Notes: generated from the letters alone by a model not told the origin. A stretch of 64,000 bases of DNA from Scytalidium lignicola (GCA_002812745.2 NCSJ02000081.1:82939-146938), one strand, 5' to 3'; counted from the stretch's first letter, positions 1 to 13,176 are shown. Program-made: numbers and translations.

Positions 1-1700
1 AAGGGAATAATAATATATAATGTGATAACATGTAAAGAGTATAACTTATTAGAATTCAGGTTAATCAAGACATCTTATTACTTTTACTCTAGTTAGCTAA
101 TATGATATCTTTAGACCTGAATTCACTGGATTCCTCAAGAATGATTCTAGCAATCTCATTGTATATAAAGAGATTAATATACCTTGAATAGTAAATACCT
201 TTCTTAATTAACTTTATTCAAGGGTTTAAACTTAGTCAAAAGTGCTTTGGCTATATAGTTATACATTTGAAGGTTATTTTGTATAAATGAATAAGAAGGT
301 TACAACTTGTAAGTATAGTATGAAGTTTATGTAATAATATTCAATTCAACTTAGGATTTTGATCAAACTGAACATTTATAATATAATTTGAATTATAAAA
401 GAATAATTAAGTAAATTTAAGTGTTTTTGAAGAATAAGCTAGATCTNAAAAGTCCTTGTAAATAATATAATATGCTATGAATTAAGAAACAGGTTATGTT
501 GCCTCCTTAACTATTAATATGTTTGTTATTAGTATAGTTTATAGATGTAAAAGCAAAAGCAAAGTTATATCTTCTTATTTAAGATTAAAATGCTTTTGTT
601 CATGGATTGTCTTTTGTAAACAAGTCTTTCAACAGCTAAGATAACTTATGAAATAGCTTTAAATTCAATTTCTTATTCTTATAACAACTTATAGACATCT
701 TCTTTGGTTAGAGTAATACTTTATAATATGTATACTCATTGTTTATTTGTCTTATGTAATGAGGCTTAACAAGTTGAAATACAGATATAAAGCCTTTTGG
801 CATGTTTTGTGATTATATTGCCTTTTGAAGAGGTTCTTGTAGACTTGTAGAAGTTGTACTTGAGGTTGTACTGGAAAGTGAAGAAGGTAGAGAAGATGGA
901 GGAGGTAAAGGAAGTTTAATAGTAAGGGGGGTAATTGAAAGGGTTTCATGATTCTGGATTAACTCTGAAGTGTGTAATTGTATTAGTTAAACAAGAATTA
1001 CAGATTAATTCAATTGTCTTCTTTTATTTGAAGGTAGTAAAGTATTGTAAGCTTGTTAAGTTTGTTATGAAGTATTTACATCAAGCTTTCTTAGCATAGT
1101 TTGATCTTGATTTTGATGATGACATTCTTACAATTTGTCAGTATTTAAGTGTACAAAGTATAAAAGGAAGTAATAGTATACTTTACAGTCTGAGCAAATA
1201 TTATACAAACCACTTTGATGTCAGTGAAGGAAGTATTCAGCAAGATGGTCTCTTTTACAAATTGTACAATGGCTAGTAAGCAAGGAAGAAAGAACATGAT
1301 ATTAAGCTTTTCTACTTATTATTTTATTAACAATTAAGATGTTATAATTAAGAGGTATACTACTTTAAGTTATATGATTTTAAAGGTGTTGAGAAGTGTA
1401 AAGGAGAGCTTATAATTAAAGATAGGCGGACTGTAACAGAAAGAACATGTAAAAGTACGTCGNAAAAGGACATGTAAAAGGGGAATCAACATTATATTAT
1501 GGTTCTTGAAGAGTGTAACATATGATAACTGATATACTGAAGAAAGAGGAGAGTGAGTAACCGTACGATATTCTACGTATACCATGTTATTGATAACCCC
1601 TGAGAATACCGAGGCTGTAAGCCGAAGGGTTGATTGGATGGCCACATTACGAAAATAGTATAGCTTACAGTTGTGAATAACCAATAATATCAGCGAAAAC
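1..1700. repeat. AT-rich RIP-degraded repeat block
   Basis: This stretch is strongly AT-rich with stops in all frames and only scattered short open frames, none with a recognisable domain. Single Ns lie beside A runs near 447 and 1463. The composition changes abruptly to normal genic GC near 1.7 kb. It looks like the edge of an old RIP-mutated transposon island. I could not identify the element family. Confidence 0.6.
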
Positions 1701-1712
1701 AGCTTTTACAGA

Positions 1713-1717
1713 CCAAT
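1713..1717 (+). promoter_or_regulatory. CCAAT box upstream of the NmrA-like gene
   Basis: A CCAAT pentamer followed by CA lies about 290 bp before the start codon at 2004, just inside the normal-GC region. CCAAT-binding (HAP) complexes use such sites in ascomycete promoters. A pentamer is expected often by chance, so this is only suggestive. Confidence 0.25.
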
Positions 1718-2003
1718 CAGAGGAAGAATAAAGGTGACGACTTACGTAAGGGGGTCCACAATGTTTTCGATATTATATAGATTGTGAAGCATCCCTCAGA
1801 CCCTACTCGCTTAAGCTCGCCAGGCAAAATCTACGTCTAGGAATAACTATTATCCACCCAAAACTTCTCTACCAAGTCATACATCCAGAGAATTACTTTA
1901 GGCCTAAGGCGACGACGCTAAAAGTGGCATAATGGCACGGCGGGATGGTCTGAGGGGATAAAGCCATTTAAACAGACCCCATTAGTTCTCCAAATCATGC
2001 AAC

Positions 2004-3202
2004 AATGGCTCCCTGCTCCGTTATTCTCGTTGGTGCGACCGGCCAGACTGGCTCATCCATCGCTGAAGGTCTTCTCGCCCTCCCTTCAGAGTTTGTTCGT
2101 CTTCCTCAGCCCATAATTTAATAGCTTGCGAAGACTAACCTTGTTGTTAAAGGCGCTCACAGCTTTTGTCCGCCCCGCTTCTGTTCAGAAGNCGGCCGTC
2201 ATTGCTCTCGCGGCCCGAAACGTCCGCATTGTAACCGGTGATCTTGAGAACTCTGTTGATAGACTTGCAGAAATTCTAAGCGGACATGATGTTGTGATTA
2301 GTGCAGTAGGAGCAACGAACCAGGATGATCAAATGAATCTTGTCACTGCGGCAAAGGAGGCACAGGTGAAGAGATTTGTGCCATGTGCATTTATTACCGT
2401 GATGCCTGTGGGTGTTGCTTGGTTAAGGGACGAGGTTTGTACTTTTCCGGCTAACTCTATGTTCCATGCTTGCATTTGTATCCTGCTTTCTTTTCTGTTC
2501 TTGTCTTCTCTTGTCTCTTGCCTTTATTCCCTACAAAAACTTGAGCTTCCCATTTCACTGTAATCTACTAACCTACAATCCTTTCCTTTGGTACAACAGA
2601 AAGAAAAAGTATACAACCACATCAAACGATTAGCACTACCCTACACTATAATAGATGTANGCTGGTGGTTCCAAATTGGATATCCGCGTCTCCCTTCAGG
2701 GCGCGTTGATTATGCAAATGCTTCAACACAGGCCGAAATTGTCGGAGATGGCACGACACCATCTGCGTATACTGATCTCCGCAATATCGGTAAGTATGTT
2801 GCAAAGATAATCCGTGACGAACGCACCCAAAATAAATACGTCTTGGCATACGATACTGTGATCACTCCGAATGAAGTCTATGATCTCTTGGAAAGCTTGA
2901 GTGCAGAAAAGATCCCGAGGAATCATGTGAGCAATGAGGTGATCGAGAAAAGGGCTATAGAGGCAAGAAAGACATTCAAGGGCGCTGTGAAAAATGATAA
3001 CCTGAGTATTGCACCCATTGCGATGGTTGAATATCAGTATAGTTGGGGCGTGAGAGGGGATAACACACCTGACTATGCGAGATATTTGGGTTATCTTACG
3101 ACTTCGGAGCTGTATCCTGAACTTCCGAAAGGTAATTTTACCGAGTTTCTGCAGGAAGTGTTAGATGGAAAAGGGAAAAGACCATACGATGGGGTTCTGT
3201 AA
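2004..3202 (+). CDS. NmrA-like / isoflavone-reductase-type NAD(P)-binding oxidoreductase
   Basis: Exons 2004-2090, 2153-2434 and 2600-3202 give one frame of 323 aa, the usual length for the NmrA/PCBER-like atypical SDR family. The N-terminus carries the Rossmann motif GATGQTG (residues 10-16) after a beta strand. Later come a GDLEN segment, the VKRFVPCAF strand and a family-like IDVxWW segment. Both introns have GTTTGT donors; the first has a clear GACTAAC branch point. Family members bind NAD(P) and either reduce small aromatic substrates or sense redox state; the substrate here cannot be told. Ns at 2192 and 2660 each hide one residue without changing frame, and the second most likely encodes the Gly expected before WW. 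Probably a cytosolic enzyme. It stands alone, with no operon-like neighbours. Confidence 0.85.
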
Positions 3203-4976
3203 ATGTTATGGAAGTAATTGTGTTTAGGATAAGATGGAAAGGAAAATGCAAGGCTTCATATGACTTGCCTCCTTAACCGTGTGAAGATGTTTGGTACTAT
3301 TCAACATTGTGTTTAATGCGTTTATTTAATTATTGACTCCGTATCTAGTGCTGGGATAGCGGTATCTTATGGTTCAATAGCTGTTAAGAAACAGACAGTA
3401 GTATACACAGTGTAATGCAATTAAAGAGACTAGAACGTTGAGGATGTGGTAGCATTTCTCCTATCATGCACCTATTTGTATATAACAACCTCTTCAAGTT
3501 GTAATGTTGTTTAACCTCGGCAAAAAGTGGTGGTAAATAGCTCTACAGAGTTTGCAGTGGATCACATTACAATATATGTCTGGAACCGCTCAAAAAAGGC
3601 TGGTTTATGCTTGTTTACACGTTGTGTCCATAGCAGGAACAATGAAAACAGGACAATGAGATTTTAATATTCTTATACCCGATTTGGTGTTTTGGCCCAG
3701 AGTGTCCTGTACTGAGCTCCGCTGTGTATTTTGGCCTAGAGCAAATTTAATGTTCTATATTTAATTTGGCTGTTTTTTTACCCAGAGCGAATTTAGGTTT
3801 TAAGCACAGAGGAAAGAGGCATTGCCGCAAGGCGTGGTTGCTGCAGGGCATGGAGCTAAGATTGTCTTAAAGTAAGAAAGGTATTAATATAGCAATCAGC
3901 CAAACGGGACTCCTCAGGAAAAATCTTAAAGTGTTGGACGGCGGATAACTGGCATATCGGCGCGATGTCAATAAATAGAACATCGAGATGTCAAAACAGG
4001 AATTCAAAGAGGTCGAAATTACATTTAGTTTACGCACACCCCATACACCTATTAACAACTCTCATTTTAATAGCTAGAAGTGTTCAACAAGCTACACCGT
4101 CTCATACATATATCCTATACAGGTTGATTATCATGATGTGAACGAATATTCCTTAGGTTGAACGGAGCCATTCAATAGACAGAATCTGGTAGTATGATGG
4201 TGTTTGAAACAATAAATAAATAATTTTCTGAATAATTCCACAAGGAATCTCGCGACTGCGTGGAAACATTATCCCATGGAAATTCCTTTATGGAACCCTC
4301 TCTACGGAGAGTTGATGCTGAAACCATCAAGCCCCCGATTTCCATTTCTTTGATCTACTAAGGAGTTAAAGGATCCTTCTTGAAGGCGGACAAAGAAAAT
4401 GAACGCACTAGGAGCACAGTTGACACTAAATTTGATGCAGAGCTGGGAAAGATCCGTCAAGCCAGTGTACTCTATGGTGGGAGTTCATTATCCTTACGAT
4501 ATCTTAAGAGGCTGATCACCAAACATGAGAGGTTTTGGCCCAATGGACCTAGCCGTCTGGGTTGTTTTGGATTGAATCGCGAGGTTAGGCAGCGCAAGGC
4601 AGCAAAAAGGGAAAATCAGACATGAGCGCTGTCCCGGGAAGCTCAGTGGCCCGCTCTGGTGAAACATATGATATGAATTACCTTTTTGGTTCGGTTGCGC
4701 GGGAATCCAAATCCAAGATGGGAGAAGCCCATTTGGGTTGCCACATTGCCAAACTGTTGTGCCGCCCATCCAAATCCGAGCAAAAAGGGATACATACAGT
4801 TCGGAAGGAGCTAATACTAGCAAATGATTTTCGAAGGCGGTACGCGTGAAAATAGATACGTGCAAGTTGAGGTCGCCCATGAGCGTGCATCTCTGTACGG
4901 TGACTATAAGTTCCCCATTCGCTCTCCGGCCTGACCAGCAGGCTGTATTAAACAGAATTACGAATCACTTCCCACA
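3203..4976. other. Intergenic stretch without a recognised gene
   Basis: Short open frames on both strands between 4380 and 4890 overlap each other and show no recognisable domain. The last 200 bp would be the 5' region of the SDR pseudogene that begins at 4977. I see no RNA gene or repeat here. Confidence 0.5.
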
Positions 4977-5400
4977 ATGGGTCGACTTAACGACAAAGTC
5001 GCCATTGTCACTGGTGCTGGATCTGGCTTTGGTGAAGCCATCGCACACGGGTTCGTCTCGGAGGGGGCGCACGTCATTGTCGCCGACATTGCGGATGTCA
5101 GCGGGAAGCGCGTGGTTGATGAGATCGACCAAAAGAACTACCCTCCTGGAGAATCTGCAGCATTTCTTCAATTGGACGTTACCTCGCGAAGTGACTGGGA
5201 AAGTGCTTTCGCTCTGGCCCGCTCACGACTTGGCAAACTCGATATCATTGTAAATAATGCGGGAACGACTTATCGTAAACAGGCAAGCACAGAAGTCACA
5301 GAGGCTGATTCGATAAAGTCATCGCGGTTAATGTCAAAAGCATTTACTTGACTGTCTCAGTCATTATGCCCTACTTTGTGGAGCGAAAATCCGGCGTCCA
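4977..5400 (+). pseudogene. Truncated, frameshifted short-chain dehydrogenase/reductase (SDR) pseudogene
   Basis: The ATG at 4977 opens a classical SDR N-terminus: cofactor motif TGAGSGFG (about residues 12-19), an acidic VADIAD segment that would favour NAD, and the NNAG motif (about residues 95-98). Near 5310 one T appears to be missing: the reading becomes ADS-IKSS and stops at 5351, while the next frame continues the expected family sequence as DKVIAVNVK and then [11 protein letters not shown]. Similarity ends near 5400, before the catalytic Ser and YxxxK, and the flank turns AT-richer. So it carries both a single-base deletion and loss of the catalytic half. It cannot make an active enzyme unless the deletion is an assembly error, and the truncation would remain. 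Confidence 0.8.
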
Positions 5401-5683
5401 AGTTCGATAAAATACTTATAGGCCGTGGCTAAATCCACACGACCCTTTTGTAAAATTATGTATATTGTCAACCGATTTTAGTGTTCCCATTGACGAATTA
5501 TGACTCAAGAGGATTTCGATTTCCTTCATCTCTCACAAAGCCTTGAGGTCCTATAAATCTCAATCTCATCTTCCCTAGATTTCGATCTAAGCGCTGTCCA
5601 CTTGTCGAATTATTTTTAAAAATTTCCGTTACCTAAAAGCCAACTATCAGTAAACATTGCTAGTATATTCAAACATCAGTTTT

Positions 5684-7797
5684 TTATGACATGGAAATAG
5701 GTACCTCGGGGCTTTGCATCGCGATAGCAAAAGTAGATACATTATCATCATAAACTGCGCCGTTGTCATGGATTGCGTATGCACCCAGAAGAACGGCGAA
5801 CAGACTAGCAGACACAACAAAGCAGTACACGTAAATAAGATTCAGGGGCTCGTAGAGATAGACTGTCTCTATAGTCGTGCTTGTGACGTTGGTTTCCAAT
5901 ATGTTACTTTATCGAAGAAAATATCAGTATGAAATTAATTTTAAGGAAATTTCCACATGTGAAGTGAATGTGTTTACGATAACCATACCAAAGTGCACTT
6001 TCACTGAGCATGCTCAAGCTGCAATTGAGAACAAAATCCTCAATATCCTTCGCCAAGCTGACATTTCGAATTTGATTTGGCGTCAGAGGATCAGTCGAAA
6101 AAGAATCCGAATCATTTTCGACAGTCCCATACATGTAGTCAATAGTCTTGTACATATAATATATCTGCGCTCCGGTAGCCATATAGGTATCCAGCAATTC
6201 CGTCTCTGTGTAAAATGCGCCTAACTTTTCGCCACTATCCCAAGACCAGGAAACTGCACCAATTAGGTACTTGCTGACTTCCTGAAAAAAAATTATGTTA
6301 GGAATGTTATAATTAAAATAGTCTTGATTATCAAGATCTTCAATCCATGTACTTTCCAGTACCGAGCTATTAGATATGCCATTGGTAAATTCAACATGAA
6401 CTTTGATGGATGCATTGTATAGCTGGCAAGTAATGAATTGCATCTGTGTGTCATTGCCGCTTGCAACAACCGTGTCAGTACCTGGCAGTGTCCAATTAGT
6501 AGGAAGTGTAGTGTTGACTGGCGGAATGGCTGCAATAAACTGCCCTTGCAGACCGGTGACTTGAACTGCTGATATGTCGTTTGAATTCCACCAAGGCACC
6601 AGCGTGTTATTATTAGGATGTTCTAAAGTAGCATTCCAATACGGTGCCATTCCAAAATATCCGATATTTCCCAGGGCTGTTACCGAAACGGTTGTCGGAT
6701 CGTCAGTCTCAATTATCCAGGAAAAAGAGCTATTGTTAAGATATGAGGTCAAATTAAACGGAAACGGTGAATTAGTTCCACTAGTTCCACTCACGCCGAT
6801 CAAATCCATGATAAGTTGAGCTTGAGTCGATGCATTGGCGGGGTTGCAGCGCATGAGAGGTACGTAGGCTTGAATCTCATATGAAATATTGCCTTGAGAC
6901 AAAGATTGTAGGAAGTTCTGTCGTTGTCCTGTTTCCGCTACAGCCCCAATGACTCGCGAAAGAGCTGATGTTGCCCCCCATGAGCCACCAAGATTGCCTT
7001 CGGAGGCGAAAGCACTCGAAAGGCTTGTGTTGGATATTCCCATGTTGTAAACATTGATCACCGAAGAATTTGAAATCACAGAACTAGTAACAGAAAGTGT
7101 TGCCGGTGCAAAAATTGATGTTAGACCCGTACACCTAGCACCATATTAGAAAAGTAACCAAAACTAGAGAGAATTGAGTCCCTTACAAGACCACAAGAGC
7201 TATGATAATACCAAGCCGAAGCTTCGTCAACAATTCCCAGTTTAAGAACGAAACCGGGTTATCCTGAATTCCAAATGCATCATTAATGGTTGATAGGGTC
7301 ATGGGATGGTATCTCATTGCTCTCCATAGGTATTGTATATAGGCGATTCCGACAGCAGTTTTCAATGAGTAACCGACTATGAATGCAAAAGCATTGCCGA
7401 TGCTATAAAATTTGTCTGTTGGATATCTTTTAAAAATGAAGTGAAATATCTTGACTCACCGCAGAGACCACTGCTGACTCGAAGTCGACCCGACGATCCT
7501 GCCGTTGAGCGAATGATAAAAAAGATGGTGTCCAATGGCGAACAAAATTCCAGCAAGTAGCGATATAACCATTGAAAGATACAACCAGTTAATTCTACGT
7601 CCGTGTGATTCTTTAAAACTTCCCATATAACTCCACCATCGGTCTTCTTGCGCAACGCAGATATTTTGTGACGCTAGCGGTTGGGCTATTAAGTTTTGAT
7701 CTGGATAGGAGATGTCCCCATCAATCTCAGTCGGCCTCTCGGCACCAATATCGACCATTTGAACTGATTCGGGGGATTTTTCTTGCCGGGCGGCCAT
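5684..7797 (-). CDS. Conserved fungal multi-pass membrane protein (often labelled formylmethionine deformylase-like)
   Basis: Four exons, 7460-7797, 7187-7402, 5989-7134 and 5684-5906 on the minus strand, join in frame to about 640 aa. Exon 1 has a cytosolic-looking N-terminus, then WWSYMGSFKESHGRRINWLY and a membrane segment. Exon 2 contributes IGNAFAFIVGYSLKTAVGIA and another segment. A third membrane segment crosses the exon 2/3 junction (LGIIIALVVL then CTGLTSIFAPATLSV). A large loop of about 380 residues rich in N-x-S/T sites follows, then a last membrane segment (LIYVYCFVVSASLFAVLL). This matches a widespread Pezizomycotina family that databases often name formylmethionine deformylase-like. 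The sequence shows no deformylase motif, so the enzymatic name should not be trusted. A GTACCT near the end could open a further 3' exon. Confidence 0.75.
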
Positions 7798-9479
7798 TGT
7801 GTCGCAACGTGGCTCTATACATGCAAGAATGATAGGAAGCAGACGGCACCAAATAGCAAGGTTACAAATCTAAAATCGCACGGAACAGACTTTGAAGAAA
7901 AACTTTTCACGTCTATGGTACTAGAAGACACCATTCCAATATAGGGAGGTATTTGGCTGCCAGAAGCTGAAGGTCTCGTGGCTGACCCTCATCCCCAAAG
8001 GAGCCATATTTTGATTACTGACAGTCCGCAGAGCGATGCACAGGAGCGGCGTTTACTCGTATAGAGTCTAAGAGCCAATGGCATCTTTGCTGCCGGAATA
8101 TAAACTCGCAGTTCCTTTGTATTTTTAGGATACCAATATACATATAAACACCGACGAGGACCAACAATCCTGGCGGAATAAGGTTTCAGGAAAAAATGGC
8201 TTGAAGGCATTATCGAATCAGGAGAAGCAAAAATAGAATTGGTGTGTAGGGCATTTGTAATACTCCAATAACTTCTGTCGGAGTACAGTGGGATGCAAAA
8301 GTCTGAACAATCCACCTTGCAAATTTAACCAATCATATGGAATAAAGGTCATCTCTAAGCTATGCAATTGGTTGGATTTTTAGGAGGGGTATTGCATCCT
8401 AGGTGATACTGTAACGTGTATCAGATATTAGGTTCTGTAGGACTGCATGCTGCAGGTGTTGGCACATAAGCTAGGTCCTGCAGGTCGAGTCTCATCACCA
8501 CCAATTACACTCAGATCCCCATTGTGCAGCACGTTGGTCAAGCTCCAATTTCCGGATAGAGCTACCACGCTTGTATTAATTGCCCACGTGCGCTGAACAT
8601 GTATTCCTACAGTACTGTAAGGTTGGCCCAAGATGCAATCCACAATTCTTTAAGAATATGTACGTAAGGTACAGACAAGTATTGGTCTAGCGCTAGTGAG
8701 CGAGCCTACACAACCCAAATAGACTGGGGGTTTGCTAATCTACAAAGCTATATATAGTCTGTACAGCCACCGTTAGCACAACGTAGATGTCTAAGGTTCT
8801 GCGGCACCAAGTCTGGGTTCTGATTCGGCGGGTTGAATTTCATTGTATCTTATTGGTCCTTGGATGCAGTTGCAATGCAGGGAACAAAGCATGATTAGCT
8901 GTTCTTAATTGATTGACAGGGGATTGTGGTGTTGGAGGATTTGAGGGTGTCTTCATCTACGGGTCTCAACCCATCACACCTTCAAGTTGATCAATGATCC
9001 TTCAGCATCCTTGAAGAAGATACAAGATCTGGAAAGCGCCTAGGGGAAAAATTATTCTCTTCGAGATTTTGACTCAGGAGAGGCTTTGCCAAGGACTGTT
9101 AAGCTTCTTAGAGACTCGGCTGGGGATATCCTCTACCCCAACCCCCATTATTTTCTCTGGCGGGGTCGCGTGTGGTCTGCCATTCGAGAGCCACTCAGCT
9201 GCTGAAGTAATCATTTTGACCATGATTAACCTCTGCCGCTATAGCCGTGCTTGGCTGTAAGCAGGAAGCACCCCACAGCGCTACTGTCATTGTTAAGGCT
9301 CGCGCCGTTATCCTAGGGTCCCTTAAGACCCAACTCCTGACACCCGACTTGGAGACTAGTCTCTGGGTCACGTGGTCAAACTCTTGTCAAGTTCACAGTT
9401 TAAGGATAAGCATAAGAGCCTTAAAGCTTATAAGTACGAGGCTCAAAAGCCAATCTATAGCTTTATTCACACTTAAATT
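7798..9479. other. Intergenic region, no supported gene
   Basis: The first few hundred bases would be promoter of the membrane-protein gene that starts at 7797. The open frames at 7989-8315 and 8428-8643 (minus) and 9069-9516 (plus) have no recognisable domain, intron signals or family-like sequence. GC is normal at first and falls toward the right end. Confidence 0.5.
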
Positions 9480-10050
9480 AAAGGTTGTAGTAATGTGCAA
9501 TAGCACGTTAATTTAAATTTTAAAATCTATAAGTTAGCTTAGTTTAAATGGCTTTCATTAAATAGTAAGGTTAATAAAGGGGGTTAACTAAAATAAAAAG
9601 CTTTTATAAACCCTTACAGCTGCGCGCTACTAAAACTTAAAAGCTAACATAACTGTAAACTTTATACATTACAGCTGAATGAGTAATTAGCTTAATAACC
9701 ACAGCTAAATAAATCCTTGTTCTAGTGGATAACAAGGCTTATAAAGTTCGAGATTTATATAAGAGAACTCAGTTATTATTTGGAGGTTAGAGTTATAAGG
9801 TAATAGTAACTTAGCTGCGATTTGACCTTATCACCACAGAACTTTGCAAGCTCGACAGCCTTAGGAATAAAAGTCAATTTCCTCCTATTCACTCTCTCGC
9901 ATCTTCTCTTTGAATGGGTAACAGCCATAGTAAATTACAAATGAAGTACGTAATATGCTTTTGATCCTCGAAGGCTTTATTCTCAAGGATCTGTTGAACT
10001 TCCAATTCTAGGATCTCATTATTAAGACCAGAAATCTAAAGCTGGAGCTT
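9480..10050. repeat. AT-rich relic, probably RIP-degraded
   Basis: A short AT-rich island rich in TTAA, TATA and AGCT words, flanked by normal-GC sequence, with no open frame. It resembles the heavily mutated transposon sequence elsewhere in the window but keeps no recognisable coding or terminal repeat. Confidence 0.4.
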
Positions 10051-10579
10051 AGAAGTGAAAGATAATGTACCAGAAAACAGAGCCAGTTTGGGACAGGGTC
10101 AGGGTGCCGAATCCTATATCTATCCAGATATGGGATTGTCTAAGAATCGCTTAGTTGGAATCGAAGATCAATTCGGGATCTAGGAAAGGAATCGATGGAC
10201 TAGATGCCTATTTCAAGGGAACCTATACATTTTGCACAGGGAGATATTCAGGAACCTAAAATTATGCCGCCAAGCTCGGACTTTCTATATGCAAGATAAT
10301 AGACGGTTGTTGTTGGGCCCAAGGAGTAAGCTGCTACTGCCAATGGTGTGTAATGCGGTGGTGCTCTTTGGTGTTTAGTCACTGTCGATCCACTCGTATA
10401 TTTCTACCATTAGAGTATCCTGAATATAACTCTACTTCGTTTAGTCGTAGGGTCAAGTATTTGCATCTACGTTAGAGATACCACGGGAAAATCTGTGTTA
10501 TAATTAGCACTTCTAACGCGCGTAGCTTGGATCATGTCAGTTGTTACGTAACAATCTCCCTGACTGTCTTACCCTACGC
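10051..10579. other. Gene-free spacer downstream of the Zn2Cys6 regulator
   Basis: Normal-GC sequence lying 3' of the regulator gene that stops at 10580. I see no coding frame, RNA or repeat in it. Confidence 0.45.
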
Positions 10580-13176
10580 TCAAGATGATCTAAAGAGGCC
10601 GTAGAGCATATTGTCGCTCTCTTTAAAACTTAAATCAATTGTTCCATCATTCAGCCAATCCATGCCGTCCAGATTCAAGTCTGGTATCCTCAGTTCATTA
10701 TTGTCAAACCCGAACCCTGCATCGCTTGAAAAGTTGCCAGGCTCTCCGTTATCTATAACACTGCAAGCTGCTGCTGGATTCTTGGGGGGTGTATCCAGGC
10801 GCGCAGCAAGAACGTGGATGTCTACCCCGGAACGCTCCATGAAGTCTCGGATGATTTTGATTGGCCTCTTCAGACCAAAATTTGAACCATTTTGCAATTC
10901 GATCAAGGCATTCCAGAAGAACACAGTGATGTCTTTCCTTGCAAGATGGCCCCATCCAGGAGTCTCATGGTTGGGAATCACGGTAGCAGCTGAGAACAGA
11001 GCATACGAGAACAAGTATGGCGCCCGACGTAGTGTAAAAGTGTCGCGATATGCCTTGGCAAGTCGATATATTTTCAACGCGGCAGAAATACAGACTTCTT
11101 GGGTCGACTTCTCGTCGAGCGAAAAGTGCTTTAAGTGGCCGTCGGGGAGGAATGGTCGGTGAAGCAGGATACAGAGAGTGTGATAAGTTGTGCTAAAGAA
11201 ATGAGGTCAACAAGTGCATTCAATGATGGCGATGAGACCTACTGTATATTGAATTGATGAGTTGGAGGAGGAGGATCCTTTTCTGGGTCAAAGCGTAAAT
11301 GTGTAGGGAGCTCTTCATTCCATCGGTCTAGATTATTCCGTAATCTGCTAAAGTGTTCCAACGCTGTTGATCTCTTCATCTTGCCGATTGTAGGCATGTA
11401 AAGATATTCTGTGATCTCAGAGGAGATTTCCGCGAGCCGAAGTAGCCAGGTGAAGGTGGAAATCACATAGCCTGGCCTGGGTGTATATTGGTGGAGCAAG
11501 GGAGATGGGTCTTGGGGATCAACGTAAGGGGCCCACAATTCCAATTCGTCGTATGTGTCGGACAGTATTTGAGGAGGTTCTGCACCGGTTGCAGGAAGGA
11601 CCGGCGATCTTCCAAAGAACAGCGATTGGAACTTGTCATTGACATAAGCACCCCAGAATACCCTCCTTTGAAGCTCCACATCGACAAAGCATGCAGTCTC
11701 GTCAGTTGTCCTATTGTTGGGTCCGGTGGACTGTATTTTGCCAAGATCAAGATGTAATCCAAGGTCGATGATCATGCGATATCCTATGCCAGAATACAAC
11801 CATCCTGCCGTTTGCTCGCCACTGGCGAATAAACTGGACCCCATTTGGAGAAATGCTACGGCGCTCGGAATACTCGATCTCTCAAGTTCTGGAAGGAGTA
11901 ATTCTTGGAATCGGACAAGGAACCTGTTTTTTGCAGGCTGTCCGTCGGGTCCAATCTCTCGAAGATAGTCGCGACCACTATTCAATGAGGATGAATAGTA
12001 CAAAGCATTCAACAGAAGCTTGTTTGCATGTGGTCCACCGGTAGCCAGACTGTGCATTATTACAGGCCTGTACGAGAACAGATATGCACAGTGTTGATGA
12101 TTCCAGTGAAGGTCGAGGAGATGCATAGCCGTTTCATGATCAACTCCATCCAGATCATACTTTCGTTCAGCCATATACCCATGCTCCTTTTGTCTCTCAA
12201 GTGCACTATACATGAATAGTCTGGCACGCACTTCGTCATCTCCATGCTCACGCTGTTGCCGTGTTTGAGAGACTTGATGCTCGCTCGCTGTTTCCGCAGG
12301 TGACACTGACAAACTTATATAGCTCGTTGTCTTGGGCGAGAATGGCCGTGGATGAAAGGTAGAGGTCAAGCCATGGACAGAATTCGACACTCGCATGTTG
12401 AGTCCGGAAATAATGTGGTCATTTTTATCTTGAGAAGCCGCTGGTTGACGTTCGAAGCCACGAGTCGAACTTGGTGATACTGATGCGTTCCGAGGCTGGC
12501 CTGCTCTACCGATGCCCTCAGGCGCATATCTCATACCTGGGCCGGCCAATACTCTGTCTTGCGGCACAGCATGAATCACTTCCACATTTTCAACGAAGTC
12601 AATCGGTTTCCTTGCGTCTAATCGTTGAGTGCTTCCATTTTCAGCATATGTTGCAGGTGTAGGTAAGGGGTTGAAAGTGCTGGTCGGCGACGTGAGATTG
12701 GCTTCCACAGGATTGGACGAAATAATGGAAGGAACAGGTGGACGGGCCGAGTTCAGCTGTTGGATGATCAAGCCTTGACTTTGCGTCAAATCTTCCAGGC
12801 CTTTTATCACACGTTCCAGAGACGCAATTTTGCCATGCACTGTACTAATGGCAGCTTTCGTGACACGAGCAGTTTGCCGTCGATCTTCTGCATACTTGCA
12901 CGCATAACCATGTTCAAGACACAGTGCGCAGCTTGGTTGTTGCCCATCGCACTTGGTCTGCAGAAGTGTTAACAGTGGTCAGGAGATCTGACTCGCAGCA
13001 CGTACCTTTCGTTCCTGACATGGTTGGCAAGCTTTGCATCTCCGTAGTGTCTTGACTGGTCGGGGTTGAGCCTCAGAAATTTTACATTCCATTGTTGATG
13101 GATGCATGCCCGGAGATGTGAAGTGCGAAGCAGGGTTTAAAAGTGATGACAGCTGGGAGACTTCATGATATGCCAT
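10580..13176 (-). CDS. Zn(II)2Cys6 transcription factor, nirA/nit-4-like
   Basis: Exons 13006-13176, 11243-12957 and 10580-11192 (minus) give 832 aa. The first 48-nt intron splits the binuclear zinc cluster, which after splicing reads CQPCQERK then TKCDGQQPSCALC then six residues and a final Cys (C-x2-C-x6-C-x6-C-x2-C-x6-C). A short coiled-coil linker (KIASLERVIKGLEDL) and a low-complexity region follow. Then comes the fungal-specific regulatory domain, with the WNHQHCAYLFSYRPV, GYRMIIDLGLHLDL and RRVFWGAYVNDKFQSL motifs and, after the second intron, ILLHRPFLP. The middle domain resembles the nitrate regulators NirA/NIT-4, but such resemblance does not fix the target genes. The ATG at 13176 is chosen because it is the nearest good start before the zinc cluster; an in-frame start at 13257 is possible. 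Expected to be nuclear and to bind CGG half-sites. Confidence 0.88.

Noticed and set aside
1370..1684. 104-codon minus-strand open frame at the edge of the AT-rich block
   Set aside because: It contains an N, has no recognisable domain and lies in low-complexity, AT-rich sequence.
4380..4890. Overlapping open frames on both strands
   Set aside because: Mutually overlapping, no domain, no splice logic and amino-acid composition typical of chance frames.
5400..5683. Possible extra 3' exon of the membrane-protein gene
   Set aside because: Acceptor sites exist but the resulting tail matches nothing I recognise, so the model ends at the stop at 5684.
7989..8643. Minus-strand open frames of 108 and 71 codons
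   Set aside because: No family-like sequence. They lie in the promoter side of the membrane-protein gene and show no intron signals linking them.
9069..9516. Two adjoining plus-strand frames
   Set aside because: The second runs into AT-rich sequence and neither looks like a known family.
10611..11162. 183-codon plus-strand frame antisense to the Zn2Cys6 gene
   Set aside because: A shadow of the minus-strand exon that encodes the well-supported end of the regulator.
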